This document shows positions 36,601-48,099 of a stretch of 64,000 nt of DNA, piece after piece (positions within the stretch are counted from its first letter, which is position 1; the number at the start of each line of letters is the position of its first letter). The position numbers and the translations under genes are program-made. Under the pieces are notes generated by a model. That model saw only the letters and a list, made by a program, of their open reading frames with translations, made no database searches and had not been told where the DNA came from. This stretch comes from Conus ventricosus (taxonomy: Eukaryota > Mollusca > Gastropoda > Neogastropoda > Conidae), in the NCBI GenBank assembly GCA_018398815.1, contig CM031628.1, positions 6,277,424 through 6,341,423 on the forward strand, written 5' to 3'.

Positions 36601-37273
36601 ATATACATTCAGATGCTTCTGTCTATTCTGCTGAACTTACTGCTCTAGTACTGGCTTTGAAGATAATCTCCCATTCTTCGAGGAGGGACTTTCTGGTTCT
36701 GTTGGATTCACTGTCAGCTTTAGAGGCCATAGCTGGCCGCAACCTTCAGCATCCAGAACTTTTACTTTTTTTGAACTTTTTAGCAAGTTGAAGGCGGACG
36801 GTTACAACATTACTCTTGCTTGGGTTCCTGGCCATGTTGGCATCGGCGGGAACGAAATGGTTGATCGTTTAGCCAAGAACGCCACAAGAGAGAAACTGTC
36901 CAACACTTATATCCCCTGCTCAGATGTGAAACCCAAAATTAACGATTATGTGAGAGACCTCTGGCAGGAGGATTGGAACACACAGACGAATAACAAACTC
37001 TTTCAGATCCGTCCAAACGTTAAAGACTTCCTCCCATCTATGTCGGGTGGTCGTAAAGAGGAAACGGTTCTGTACCGGCTGCACACCGGCCATTCGTATT
37101 TTACCCATTCGTACCTTTTAAAGAGTGAAGAAGCGCCGTGGTGCATTCCATGTCATGCACCACTCACAATGAAACATGTTCTTTTAGAGTGTTGGGACTT
37201 GCACGATGTGAGACACAAACATTTTACAGCAGAGTCCATGAAGATCCTGTTCAGGGAGTCCCGCCTGACGTGA
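33639..37273 (+). pseudogene. LINE copy 5 ORF2 (EN-RT-RNase H-Cys/His), indel-rich first half, clean end
   Basis: EN and RT (33639-35900) are present in shifting frames (LFVDDFAVYA-like segment at about 35625). RNase H at about 36520-36880: VFTDGSKSEDGVACAAYCPG, SVYSAELTAL, LALDSL-type Asp motif and AWVPGHVGIGGNEMVDRLAK. The final 36788-37273 frame is intact. It continues VKDFLPSMSGGRKEETVLYR, HTGHSYFTHSYLL and the C-terminal WCIPC...TMKHVLLECW Cys/His motif, then TGA at 37271. This end defines the ORF2 C-terminus for the family. Confidence 0.87.
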
Positions 37274-37392
37274 TCCTTGGGTTTTTGAGAGAAATTAACA
37301 TTTTTCATCTAATTTGAGATTTTACGGAAGAAGGATTTTTAACAAAGTTACTGGTTCGTTTGTAGACGATGTCATTTAACGAGATGTGTGAA

Positions 37393-37429
<37 letters not shown>

Positions 37430-37513
37430 GACTGGTGAGTGATTTTAACGGGGTGACACCCCTGATGGCCCTCGGGCGGGTCGGCGGGGCTAAAAGCAAC
37501 ATTTTTCTTATCC

Positions 37514-38221
37514 GGTCTTTTTGGCATCGGGGAACGAAAGGGTTTTGATCTTTACTAAGAACGCCACAAGAGAGAAACTGCCAACATTTATATCCCCTGC
37601 TCAAACGTAAAACCCCCAAAAAACGTTTATTGAGAAAAACCCCCTGGCAGGGGGTTTGGGAACACACAGACGACAAAAAAACCCTTTTTTAGATCCGCCC
37701 AAAACCCTTTAAGGACTTCCCCCCATCCACTTTCGGGAGGTCAAAAAGGGGAAAGGGTTTCTGTCCCGGGCTGAAACACCGGGCCATTCGTTTTTCCCCC
37801 ATTCGTACCTTTTAAAAGGAAGAAGCTCCATGGGGCTTTTCCATTTAAAGGGCCCCCACTCCACAATGAAACATGTTTTTTTTAGAGTTTGGGGACTTGA
37901 AAACGATGTGGACAAAAAACATTTTACAGGGGGAGTCCATGAAGATCCTTTTTCAGGATGTCCCCCCTGATGTAAACCTTGATTCTTGAGAGAAAATTAA
38001 ATTTTTTTCATCTAAATTTAAGTTTTTAAAACGGCAAAAGATTTTTAACAAAGTTTCGGGTGCTTTTTGGAGACGATGTCATTTAACGGATTGTGAAATT
38101 TGGTTTTTTTTTTTTTTTTTTTTTTTTAAATGCGGGTGATTTGAATTAACGTGGGGAAAAGCCCTGATTGGCCCTTTGGGGCCCGGCCTGGGCTATAAGC
38201 AACATTATTTTTATCTTACTT
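37514..38221 (+). pseudogene. LINE copy 3 ORF2 part 3 and 3' UTR
   Basis: Resumes TTGGCATCGGGGAACG (RNase H GIGGNE) after copy 5. It continues through damaged C-terminal coding sequence (KHVF-type motif near 37870), a stop near 37973, the poly-T (38103-38127) and a 3' end GGCTATAAGCAACATTA at about 38190-38210. Homopolymer errors throughout. Confidence 0.78.
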
Positions 38222-38424
38222 TCTAAATTTAAGTTTTTAAACGAAGGAAAATTTTTAAAAAAAATTTTTCTGGTGCGTTTCTAGATGATGTCATTTAAAG
38301 AGAGTTAAAAGGGTTTTTTTTTTTTTTTAAGGAGGGTGAGTTGTTTTTTAAACGGGGTTTACACCCTGAGGGGCCCCTTTTTGGGCGGTCGGCGTGTTTA
38401 TAAGAAAACTTTAAACTTATCTTA
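38222..38424 (+). mobile_element. LINE 3' UTR fragment (5'-truncated copy or assembly duplication)
   Basis: Repeats only the last about 200 bp of the family (TCTAAATTTAAG... poly-T ...TATAAGAAAACTTTAAAC) straight after the copy 3 3' end. It could be a very short 5'-truncated insertion or an assembly stutter. Confidence 0.6.
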
Positions 38425-38435
38425 TTTTAAATGGG

Positions 38436-38719
38436 GGTTTTGGAACCAGAACAAAAAACAAACTTTTTCCCGATCCGCCCAAACCCTTTAAAAGGATTTC
38501 CCCCCATCCAGGGGACGGGGGGGGTTAAAGAAAAGGGGTTTGGGGGGGCCGGCTAAAAAAAACGGGGCCCAAAATTTCCGTAAATTTTTAAACCTATGTT
38601 TAAACCTTTTAAAAAAGTGAAAAGCTCCGTGGTGCATTCCATGTCTTTGCCCCACCACAATGAAACATGTTTTTTTTTAGAGTGTTGGACTTGCACGATG
38701 TGAAAACCACAAACTTTTC
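38436..38719 (+). pseudogene. LINE copy 7: ORF2 C-terminal fragment
   Basis: Corresponds to the last part of ORF2 (GATCCGCCCAAACC, then CTCCGTGGTGCATTCCATG and AATGAAACATG = the MKHV motif). It is damaged and is interrupted after CTTGCACGATGTG...ACAAAC by the 5' end of copy 6. Confidence 0.7.
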
Positions 38720-40190
38720 CCCCCCGGGGGGGTTCCCCCTTTGTCGGGGTCGGGGGTTTCGTGGTCCATTTACCCCCTTGGGCTTTGCTGGCGGGCATCA
38801 AAAATTTGGGGAGATAGGCGTTTTTTTCACACTGTTTTCCTAGGCCTGAGGTGCAATCCCTTTTTGGCCTAAGGGGAAACGGGTAAGGATTTTACCCCCG
38901 GGTGGGGTTTTTCCCATGTCAATAGGCTAAGGGGGGACCCTTTTGACTAAATTTAACCCCCTTTTCCCCTTTTTCTTTTTTTCCCTGCCTCCCTTTTTTT
39001 GGCCCTTTTCTATCTTCGTCTCCCCTTCAAGTCTCTTTTCCACACCCCTTTTCTCTCGTGGTCCCTTAAGATCCCTGGTTTGCCGGCGGTGCGCCCTGTG
39101 TGGGAGGGGAAATAGAACCCCTGGTGATTGAAGGGCCACGCTCCCCAAACAAAATTCACTTTCCCGGGACCTCCCCTAGACGGGGAGTACAACGGGGGCC
39201 CCGGGTGTACTAATCGGCTCCCCTTTTTGGGGGTTTGGGTTTCCAAGAGGGGCCCGTTCCCCAGCGGCCAGAAAACCCCCGGCAGTGCCAGGTCTTTTTT
39301 TTCCCCCGGGAGTTAGCATGACCCGGGGGGATAGAGGGGGTTGTTTCTGCTTGTTGTATGTCCTCCCCGAAGCCTGGAAGGGGTCAAGCCCATTGGTTTT
39401 TTGGGCCCGGGCCCCCTTTTATTTGGGACTCCAAGGTGGGTGGGTAAGGGGGGGATGAAATATACTAAAATACAAAAGGTTTTTTCCCAAAACCACCCCC
39501 CCAAAAAAGGGGAAAGGGCAGCACCCCCTTTTTCAGGGAATTTCGATTCTGACACGATTCGGATATGGAGAACGACAGAAAGCCCGGGGGTTTTCTTGGG
39601 TTTTCCTTTGGCTCTTAGGGAAAGGGAAGGGGAGCAAGAAAGCCCCCCTTTTCAGTTTTGACCCCTTTTTGGGCTAAAAACCAAAAGGTTTTTAAAAGTA
39701 TAGCGGGTGCCCCCGGGTCCATCAAGGGGGTTTGGGGAATGGTTCATTTTTTATTCAATGCAAGTCCACAAAAAATTCTGAACAGTTTGCTAAAAAGCAA
39801 CAAAAAACTAGTGGACAGGGAGACCCGGTAACTCCCCCAAAACTTTTTAATTTCATCTAAAGGCTTTGTTTTCGCTCCCGGGGATTTTATCGGGACCCAA
39901 AGGGGCAAAATAAAAACGGAGCTGGCATCCCAGGTTGACGGGGGTTTGCGCAGGGTGACTGTCAAGGAAGGGTGCAGAAAGGGGGCCACCAACAACCCTC
40001 TTTCTAAACTTTCTGCAACCCTTCTGCCTCCGGTCATCAAAGCCCGGCTACCTAAATTGTCCGGGTTCATTGTACTTTCCCCTCCCCGTTGGGGGTTTTT
40101 TTCCGATCCCCCTAATTTTGGCCAGGCCCAGAACCGTTGTTCTGGGCAGGGGTGTGGGGGTAAGCTGCAAGGCAACCCATAAAGGGCAAG
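38720..40190 (+). mobile_element. LINE copy 6 (5' UTR and partial ORF1, heavily corrupted)
   Basis: Starts with a damaged CCCCCCGGGGGG...CGGGGTCGGGGG version of the family 5' end. The UTR resembles copy 3 (GCTTGTTGTATG). ORF1 landmarks appear near 39940-40170 (VRRVTVKEG-like, knuckle CCKATH remnants in AAGCTGCAAGGCAACCCAT). Similarity fades at about 40190, in the middle of ORF1, just before the Polinton end. Confidence 0.75.
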
Positions 40191-40312
40191 AACAGAAAAA
40201 AGCCCGTTTTTAACCCCACTTGCCCCCCACCAATTTTTTGGGGCGAAAGTGTCCCCAAAAAACCGCCTTTTCCTTTTCTCTGACAAGTAAGACTTCAATA
40301 AACCAAAAAAAC

Positions 40313-40352
40313 AAACCCTACAAACAAACATACTGTGAGGGTTATCCGTTTT
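40313..40352 (+). repeat. Polinton left terminal inverted repeat (core)
   Basis: AAACCCTACAAACAAACATA followed by CTGTGAGGGTTATCCGTTTT. It is the reverse complement of 56085-56125 except for one missing T. Weaker similarity extends about 100 bp inward. The core has an internal stem (ACCCTACA with TGTAGGGT in the right copy). Confidence 0.85.
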
Positions 40353-40353
40353 A

Positions 40354-43300
40354 ATACTAAATTTACTAAACTTTTCAACTTTTTTTTTTTTAAATCCTGT
40401 GTTTTTCCGGGACTTTTTCAAAAAAAACATTTTCGCGCAAACCTTTTTCAAAGAGTCTTTGTTTTTCAGGGAAAAAATAACACTAAAAAGCTTTAACGTT
40501 CTCTAAATTTTTTAAAAACTGAGTTAAAATTTTTGGATAAAATCCACCCCACTTTCCTAGCTTTCCTTTCCCACTGAAAGCTATTTTGACAAAGTTTTTC
40601 TTTTTTTAACTATGCCCTCTTTCTGCGAACATTTCATAAAAAATAAATAGTGTTTGCGTTCCTTAAAAACAATCTAAAAAAACTGTTCTAAACCCCAAAA
40701 TCATTTATTGCTAGGATCAACTAAATTTTTTTCTTTCAATCTGCCCCTTTTAAAACCCTTTCCATCTTTATATCCTTTTTTCCATTTAAGTTTTGGGAAA
40801 CAAAAAACAAAATTTGATAAAAAATTATAGCGATAAACTGTTTGAAAAAAGGGCCAAAGGACAAAATTTTTTTTTTCCACAACCAGTCCCCCCAAAAAAT
40901 CATTGAACAATGAGGGGATTTTATCATAAAGTTTAACTGCTCCCAAGTTTTATAACAAAATTTTTAAATCTAACCCAGTTATTTTTTTTATCATCCCTCC
41001 GTCAAAATTTGTTCATAAAATAAAACCCTACGGCCTAAATGGGGAAAAGTTTTAATCCAATTTCCCGTTCTGTAAGTTTGGGTTTTTTTTTTAAAGTCAA
41101 CATGATTTTTTTGCTTTTGTTATGATCTTAATATCCCACCATTGTGAAAACGACAAATGGTAACTTTTAAAGGCTTTTAACTCTTTTTGCCAGCAAATAA
41201 AAAATTCCCTTTTTATAAAGACTTCACAAAACGCCCAAAAACCCCATCCCTTTTCCACATCTTTAAAGACAAAAAATTCAAATTTTCATTGTGAACGTGC
41301 CCTTCCAAATTTTTTCTGTTTGGAAAAAACTGAAAATTTTTGAAAAAAGCTTTTTTTACAACTGTTTTTTTTCCCTGTGGAGGATGTACTGTTTTTTCCC
41401 ATACGGCGTTATTTCAATTTTTTTCCCGGGGACAAATTTCGTCCGCATAAAACTTACATGAAAGGGGGGCCAGATTGAATTTTTTCCCTGAAATTTTTTT
41501 TTGAGGGGCAAAAATTTTAAAAAATGGTTTTATGAATTCAAATTTTATTTCCCTTTCTAAAAAAGGTTCAAGTGCCATTTGGGGTCGGGTTTTCAAACAA
41601 ATTTTATATTCATACTGGCCAACTTTATTTCCTCTAATTGCCATTGTTCTATTTAAGGAAATTTTTTGCTGTCCCCAAACCTCTTACGTTAAATCACCAT
41701 CTTTATGTACTAAAAAAAACCCATAAAAAGCGCCTATCTCACCTTTCTTTTCAAAGTCTGCAACATCTCCCAAGTCTTTTAAAATTCTAAGGTTAACACC
41801 TTACAGGCCTAATGAAACCCTCCTAAATTCTTCTGCCCACGCGAAAATTTTTTTTTAGTAACGTATTATTTTTTTTCCAAAAAAAAGGCGGGGTTATCAC
41901 TTTTCCAACTTTCCCCGCTTTTTTTTTTATTTTTTTTTAAATGACCCGACCCCCCACAAACTAATCTTTTAAAAAAAAAAAAATTTAGGGAATTGTAAAA
42001 TTTTCAAAATCGCAAAAAATCAGCTTTCCCTGACGGAAGAGCCCAAAAAAACAGTTAAAGGGCCTTCCATCATATTTTTTTCCCATCAGGGCCAGCTCTT
42101 CCAAAATGAACATAGAGTAATAAAATGTAATGAAAGGGAACGAGCGGATTTTCCCCCTCAAAAGTAGTTTTGTTTGACGTAACTAAAAAAAACTATGAAC
42201 GCCCGTTTAGCAGTTGTAAAGCCTAACTTTTTTTGCTACTCTTTATCAAAATATACCCTACTTCTTCTTCTTCGGGTTTAAAAGGAACATTTTTTTCCAG
42301 ATTCGCATTTTTTAAATTTGAGGGGCAATGTCGAATTACTCATTGCTTCTTTTAGCAAAGAAAACCCCGTAATAACCATCAGGTAGGGTTTAACTGGCAA
42401 AAAAAATTTGGGCCCTTTCTAAAAATTAACTTTTTTAATCTTATTATTTTTCCTTGGCTTTGCTTTTTTTAAAACCAAAAACATTTTTGTAAATATTTCA
42501 TGGAGCGCGACCGTTTCGGTTTTCCGCTTTCGTTTTTAAAATACCCATGTTTTAAAAACGAAGGGGGGTCTTAGTTGTTATTTTACAAACTTTTTTTAAA
42601 ACAAATTAAAAATATTGCATTCAAATATACTATGCAAAATTTTCTTTTGGGGCCCGCACACATTAAAAATAAAACAATGAAACCCTCGACTTTTCTGTAC
42701 CCAACTGCCCCCCCTTTTCCCTAAAAAGGTAATTTACTCCATTAACCCAGTTACTTAACCCCCCTTTTAAAAAAAGCCCTACATCCCCAAAAGTGGGGTT
42801 TTCGGGTAAACCGATGCAGTGTTATCAAAACCCATTTTAAACTTTCTGTTTTTTTGTGAAATAAACCCGGGTGTGGATGCCCTTATCTAAACATTAAATC
42901 ACCCCAAAAACCTTTTGGGTTGGCAGGTATAATTTCTTTTTCATTACCCCTTCAGCCAAATTTTACTGAACTCCCAAAGCGCCATTCCCAAAAAGACAAA
43001 TTTTTTAAAAAAATCCATTTAGCAACAGAATAAATGAAGGTTTTTGAAAGAATCTGAAACGAATTCAATATTAACATAAAAAAACAGACTTTAGACAAAA
43101 TTTTGGCCCCCAACCCAGGCCCTTAGGCACCCCTTATTATTGGGGGTGCACAAAAATATAACAAATGACGGGAATCCTCCTTAAAACATCTTTCTCTTCA
43201 GGCCCCGCTGTTCACCTGGGGCCCCAAAAGCAAGAGCAAAAAACAGAAAGGGACAACTTTATCTTTGGACCCCTTCAAAGGGCCTAACGAAAGCAGGAAA

Positions 43301-46300
43301 AAACCCAAAAAATTTAAACTCTATTCGTACTTACTTTTGGGTTGTTTGCTGGGTTCACAAGACAGGAAAATCGAGCATAACTGACCCTTCTCGGGCTTTT
43401 TTCAAAAAAACAATACTTAGCAAATTTAGAGGAGGGCCATTAATTCTACATTTGTTTTAAACCGCAAGTATAAAAAGGACCAAGATTTTTAACAATACGA
43501 AAATCAAAAGTAGACTTTGTGTTGGCACGGTTTTATAAAAGCTACCTTCTGACCTCAGACTCCAGGAGGAACAAAAATAAAACTAAAAACAAAAAATTCC
43601 TTTTGCAAAAATTTAAACAAAGGGTCAAAAAAACGCCCATAAATTCTGAGCCAGTAATAAAGCAAACAGTAAAAAAACAAGATGACCCCCCAAAAAAAGT
43701 CATTTCCCCCCCCCCGGGCCCCAAAACCCAAAGCCATTGAAGACTCAGCCCAAAACTTTTGCGGGGCTCTGTTCGGATTACCATGAATATGAAAAACACG
43801 CTTGTTCCCGGATTTAAAACCTTTTGGGGGGTTTACTTCGTCTTTTTCTTACAAAAAATTTTAAACCCAACTATTAAGAAACTAATGGGCCATAATCTCG
43901 GCCAAAAGCCCAAATACTTTGCTTGCTAGACAAAAGCCAGCCCAACAAAAACCCCCTAAATACCCGTAAAAGTCTAAAAGATTACCGGCTAATTTTTTTA
44001 ATAAATCCGCAAATGATCAAGCTGTTTTTTTTAAAACCCCTGAAATTTTTCAGGGGGCGATGGGGGGCGAAGGTGGGGAAGGGACTGGGCTTTTTACCAC
44101 CCCCGCCCGTTAAAAAGCCAACACCATGTACTTATTGGGAAATCCTAAGGCCGTTATAACGCTTGCTAATGTGAATCCCCTTTCCCCTAAACAGTGTTCC
44201 TTTTTTCTTTCTGCTAGCGTTTGTCTCATATAAAATTTTTTTTGATAGTTTTCTCTTATTTTTGCTCACTTGAGTTTTTTAAAATTTTTTTGGGTTTGTA
44301 GAAACGCTTCTAGTCTTGCTGATCTTTTTTGCTCAAGATCTTTTAAAATCCCTTTTGGGGTTTTTCTTTCCCTTTTAAAATCAGACCCAATTTGGGGTCA
44401 TCAGCCCTCAACGAGTTTTTTTTTTTCCTTTTTAAAATGCCCATCTATTTTACCCCGTTTTGCTAAATTGTTTTTTAATTCGCCTCTGATGCTTCTTAAA
44501 GCATGATCCAAAAGGGCCCCTATTTCTCGCATGGGGAGCGGGGAGCATTTAATTTTTTTTTAAAGCTTTTTTCTTCGGAAAATGGTTTTCTGCTTGCATT
44601 AAATTTTCCGCTGTTTTGGGTTTAAAACTTTAAGTTCCATGTTTTTCATTTGGGTTTTCTGTTGGGGGTTCCCGCATGGGGGTTTTGAAAGTTTAGCAAA
44701 TGCATTCCCCATCTAATTTTTTGGGTTTTTTAATGCCCAAAGGGGATTTTTTATCGCTCCACTGACCTTTGTCTAATTTTACTCTTTTTTTAAAAACTTT
44801 TTATGAGTCTTTGGTTAGAAAGTAAGCTGACAAGTTGGGCCTGGCCCCTCCTCACAAAAAAAATTTTCAACCTTTTTCTTTAAAATCATTAGGTCTATAA
44901 ATTCGGGAGGTTTTTTGGCCTAAACTTTGGTAAATTATCTACCTTACTTTCCCTTTTAATTTTACGCCGCAATGAGACCCCGAGCGGGTGTTGTAACAAA
45001 GGAGTCATTTCACTCATGTCGTCTCCCCCAAAACTAAAAAAATCATTAACTTCGCCTTTTTTGCCTGCCCTTTTTTAAAAATTAACTTTTTTATTTTGTT
45101 TTAAAAAAAAAAAAAAGTCGAAAAATATGGCTCGATTCTTTTCCCGAATAGAAAACTGAAAAAAGCCCCTTGGGGTGAAGGGAAATAAACGGAAAAAATT
45201 TTTGTTTTCCCAAAAAATCCATCTACTATTATGCAGATCAAAATTCCCTTCGTCAAATTTCCCCCGACCTAGGAGCAGAAGAAGTGATTGTGGGCCCGGC
45301 TCCTTTTCGCGTCTTTTCATTCCCAAAAAAAAACTCGCTCAACAACAGACACAAACGGGCAGTTGTCCCCGAATTTGGGGGGGGCAATTTTAAAAAAATT
45401 TTTTAAAAAAAACCCTTTAGGGGCCAAAAAATATTTTCTTTTCACCAAAGCAACATATTTTTAACCTAATTTTGGGTCCATGGCTAACCGGGGGGAAAGG
45501 GGTGATCTTTCTTTTAAGGAACGAAAATGAAAAGCCCCTAAAACATAGAAAAGGCGCCGCAGATATTAAAAACGGGAAAAAGTTGCAGCTGTAAAAAATT
45601 TTCTAGGAAACGCTTTTTTCCCTCCCCAGATTTTGAGTTTTTTAAAAGCGCATGCCCCGACTTTCAAGAGCATTAAAAGACAGATTGTCAATGAACTAAC
45701 TTTTAAAGAATACAAAAAGCGTTATTTTAAATCATCAACACCGAACAAAATACAAGCATTTCGAACCCTCTCGTTAGAGTTTGACTTGAGCAAACCCCAA
45801 ATTACCCGAGCTGATTGGCAACAATTTTCATCAAATTAGCAAAATATTTCAAAGAGGATTCCTCATACAACAAATCCCCGAAGCAGGGCAGAAAGCTATA
45901 AAGGAATTTTTTGTTTTTTTGGGGCAGCAAGATTTGTTAAAGGTTTTTTAAATTTTTTGTGGGGAAGATGAAGAACCCGGGTTTAAAAAGGAAAGGGGGG
46001 GTTTTCCAAAATAACGAAAGTACAATGTTCGATGGGGGTAGTCCAACCAAATTTTACGCTAAACGGGGTTAAACCCCCTTTTCAGCATTTGATGAAATAA
46101 GAAAAAATGTTTTGGGGGCGGGAGTGTAAAATCCAACAGTTAAACCCTTTTGTCCCAAAGATTTAAAATCTTCAAATGTTAGGGTTGATGATTTTTAAAA
46201 AACGAAAGGAATTATGGGGTTGAACCCCAAGGTCAACAGAAAGGGTAATCCCGTTTTATGAAAAGGAGAACCCGTGAGAGAAACCCCCAAAAAAAATTCA

Positions 46301-47900
46301 AATTTATAAAGAAAAGAAGCCGATAAAAAACCCTTAAAAGTAAATTTGTTTTTTTAAAATAAAGATGCGCAGCTGAATATTGAAAAATAACAAAATTTTT
46401 AAAAATAAAACAAAAACTAAATTATTTTTTTTTTTTATAAAAACATGCTGTTCAGGTTTTTCCAAATGTTCCTACAGCGCCGCCAAAAAGAAAAAATAGT
46501 AGAAAGCCCTAGCCCAAAAAAACCCCCAATTAACCAAAATTACACAAAAGCAACAAAAAAAAAGAGCAAGGGGCCCTTTCAAAATACGCAAAACCAAAAA
46601 AGAAGGTATTCGCTGCCTTTTAAAGCGTTCCCTATGTTTAATCCCGGAACTTTGGCTATAATGGGTTTATTTACAGGGAAAATGGGAGGGCCCTTAGCAA
46701 CGGGCCCTAGGGCCCCCCGCGGGTTTACCCTAGGGGTTTTTTCTTTAGCTCCTTGGGCCCGTGTTCATTAAACTGTAAGGGGGGGCGGCCAAAAAAATTT
46801 AAAAAAAAAAACTCCAAAAACACACACATGGGTTTAAACTAAAAACGTTTAAAATTAGTTCGGTTTTTAAAATGACAAAAATAAAAACGCTTGTTGCTCA
46901 AACATTTACGGATTTAAGAAATTTTAAACGTTTTCCCGGGGCCCAATTTTTTAAAGACTAAAAAAAGACAAAAAATTTGATTTTTCAAAGAAAGGGGAGG
47001 GCAAGTTTTCTCAACACCAACGCCGAGCAGATAAAAAAAGGAAAATAAAAAATTCGAGACTTAAACCTTCTTAAATTAAAAAGCCACGTAACAACATCAA
47101 AGGGTTTATCTTTAGTTTTTTGATCCCCAAACACCCAAAAAAAAACCCCTTGATATTGATTCGATTTAAATCTTGTATTTTTTTTTTAATTTAAATAAAT
47201 ATGTTGGTTAGAAAAGAAAGACGCATGGCTAAGATAAATAAGGCCCAGATAATTTTTTTGAAGGGAAAGCCGAAAAAGAGCGTTTTTTCCAAAAGCACGA
47301 ATATATTGGGTTTAAAAAGTATTAATCCAAAAACGCGCGGGCAAGCGTTTTACATGCAATTTCTCAATTTCCAAGTAAACTAAAAAATAACCCGCCAGTT
47401 AAAGTAATGTTAGCTTTTTAAAAACGACTAAAAAAACAATTAAAAAAAGAAAACTAGAAGTCGGGCCCCAAAATAAACAACAACTATTCTTCCTCTAATG
47501 ACTTAACCCCGTTGGGGAGACGAACCCGCTTAACCCCCAGTTTTAAAGCTGCCCCCTGAAGAAGGCCCCAAAAGAAGGCCCCTGGGTTTGGGCAGAGGCG
47601 AAGTCTTAAAGATTTGAATTTAAAAAAGGCCAAAGTATGCACCAATTGTAAAACAAGGCTTTCATTCCGCTAAACCCGAAGTTGGGTTTAAAAGAGCATT
47701 TTTTAAAAAAAAAAGAATTCGACAACCCAAAGTTTCATTTGGTTGTTCCCTTTCAAGGGGCCCTCATGTCCGCGAACAAACCCGAAGAGTGCTAACTAGA
47801 AACCCTTTCAGCAAAAGAACTCAACCTTTTGTGGGAAAATCCTTTCCCCTTAGTGTAACCAAATTTATCATTTGGGAAAAAAAAACAAAAACCAAAAACT
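40354..47900. other. Polinton left half: damaged, no gene identified with confidence
   Basis: About 7.5 kb of AT-rich sequence with dense AAAA/TTTT/CCCC/GGGG artefacts. Patches look codon-like on the + strand (45633-45839, a 68-codon lysine-rich frame continuing in another frame as QRGFLIQQIPEAGQKAIKEF near 45850-45925; 46445-46771, a basic frame with a hydrophobic GTLAIMGLFTGKMGG; 47201-47383). Others are on the - strand (41414-41644; about 44280-44530). By position they could be the missing capsid, ATPase or protease genes, but I recognise none. Confidence 0.45.
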
Positions 47901-48099
47901 GTTAATTTTATACCCCAAGGATGAGGAAAAAAAATTTTGGGGCCAATTAAAATGTCCCAAAAACAGCCGACAATAGGGGATCCGGCAAAAATCAAATTTA
48001 AATTACCCGCTGAAAGCTTTTTAAACCCGCGGGCTACCACAAATTTCACATTTGGAAAACCCAACAATTTAGCAGATTATTGGCGCATACTTCAAAAAA

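Larger units (their letters stand above)
31581..37513 (+). mobile_element. LINE copy 5 (about 5.93 kb, nested in copy 3 RNase H)
   Basis: Begins CCCTCCGGGGGTTGC right after CTGGTCATGT of copy 3 and ends after the poly-T and GGCTAAAAGCAACATTTTTC 3' UTR. GGTCTTTT(T) next to it is the corrupted target duplication of GGTCATGT. Its 5' UTR matches copy 1. Its ORF2 linker (CCATCTCAAGTTTTCGGA) matches copy 4, not copy 1 or 3, which suggests mosaic ancestry. It is the only copy whose C-terminus and 3' UTR are mostly clean. Confidence 0.9.
20303..38221 (+). mobile_element. LINE copy 3 (split in three by nested copies 4 and 5)
   Basis: Segments: 20303-23629 (5' UTR, ORF1, EN and linker), 29593-31580 (linker, RT, most of RNase H) and 37514-about 38221 (RNase H end, C-terminus, 3' UTR). 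At both breaks the sequence resumes where it stopped. 23629 stops at CAATTTCA, and 29597 resumes with a damaged ATTTTTCATCAG (intact copy 1: CAATTTCACATCAG). 31580 stops at CTGGTCATGT, and 37514 resumes GGTCTTTTTGGCATCGG (intact copy 5: GCCATGTTGGCATCGG). The repeated bases are the expected target-site duplications, slightly corrupted. Subfamily features of its 5' UTR (GCTTCTGCTTGTCGTATG) match copy 6. Confidence 0.88.
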
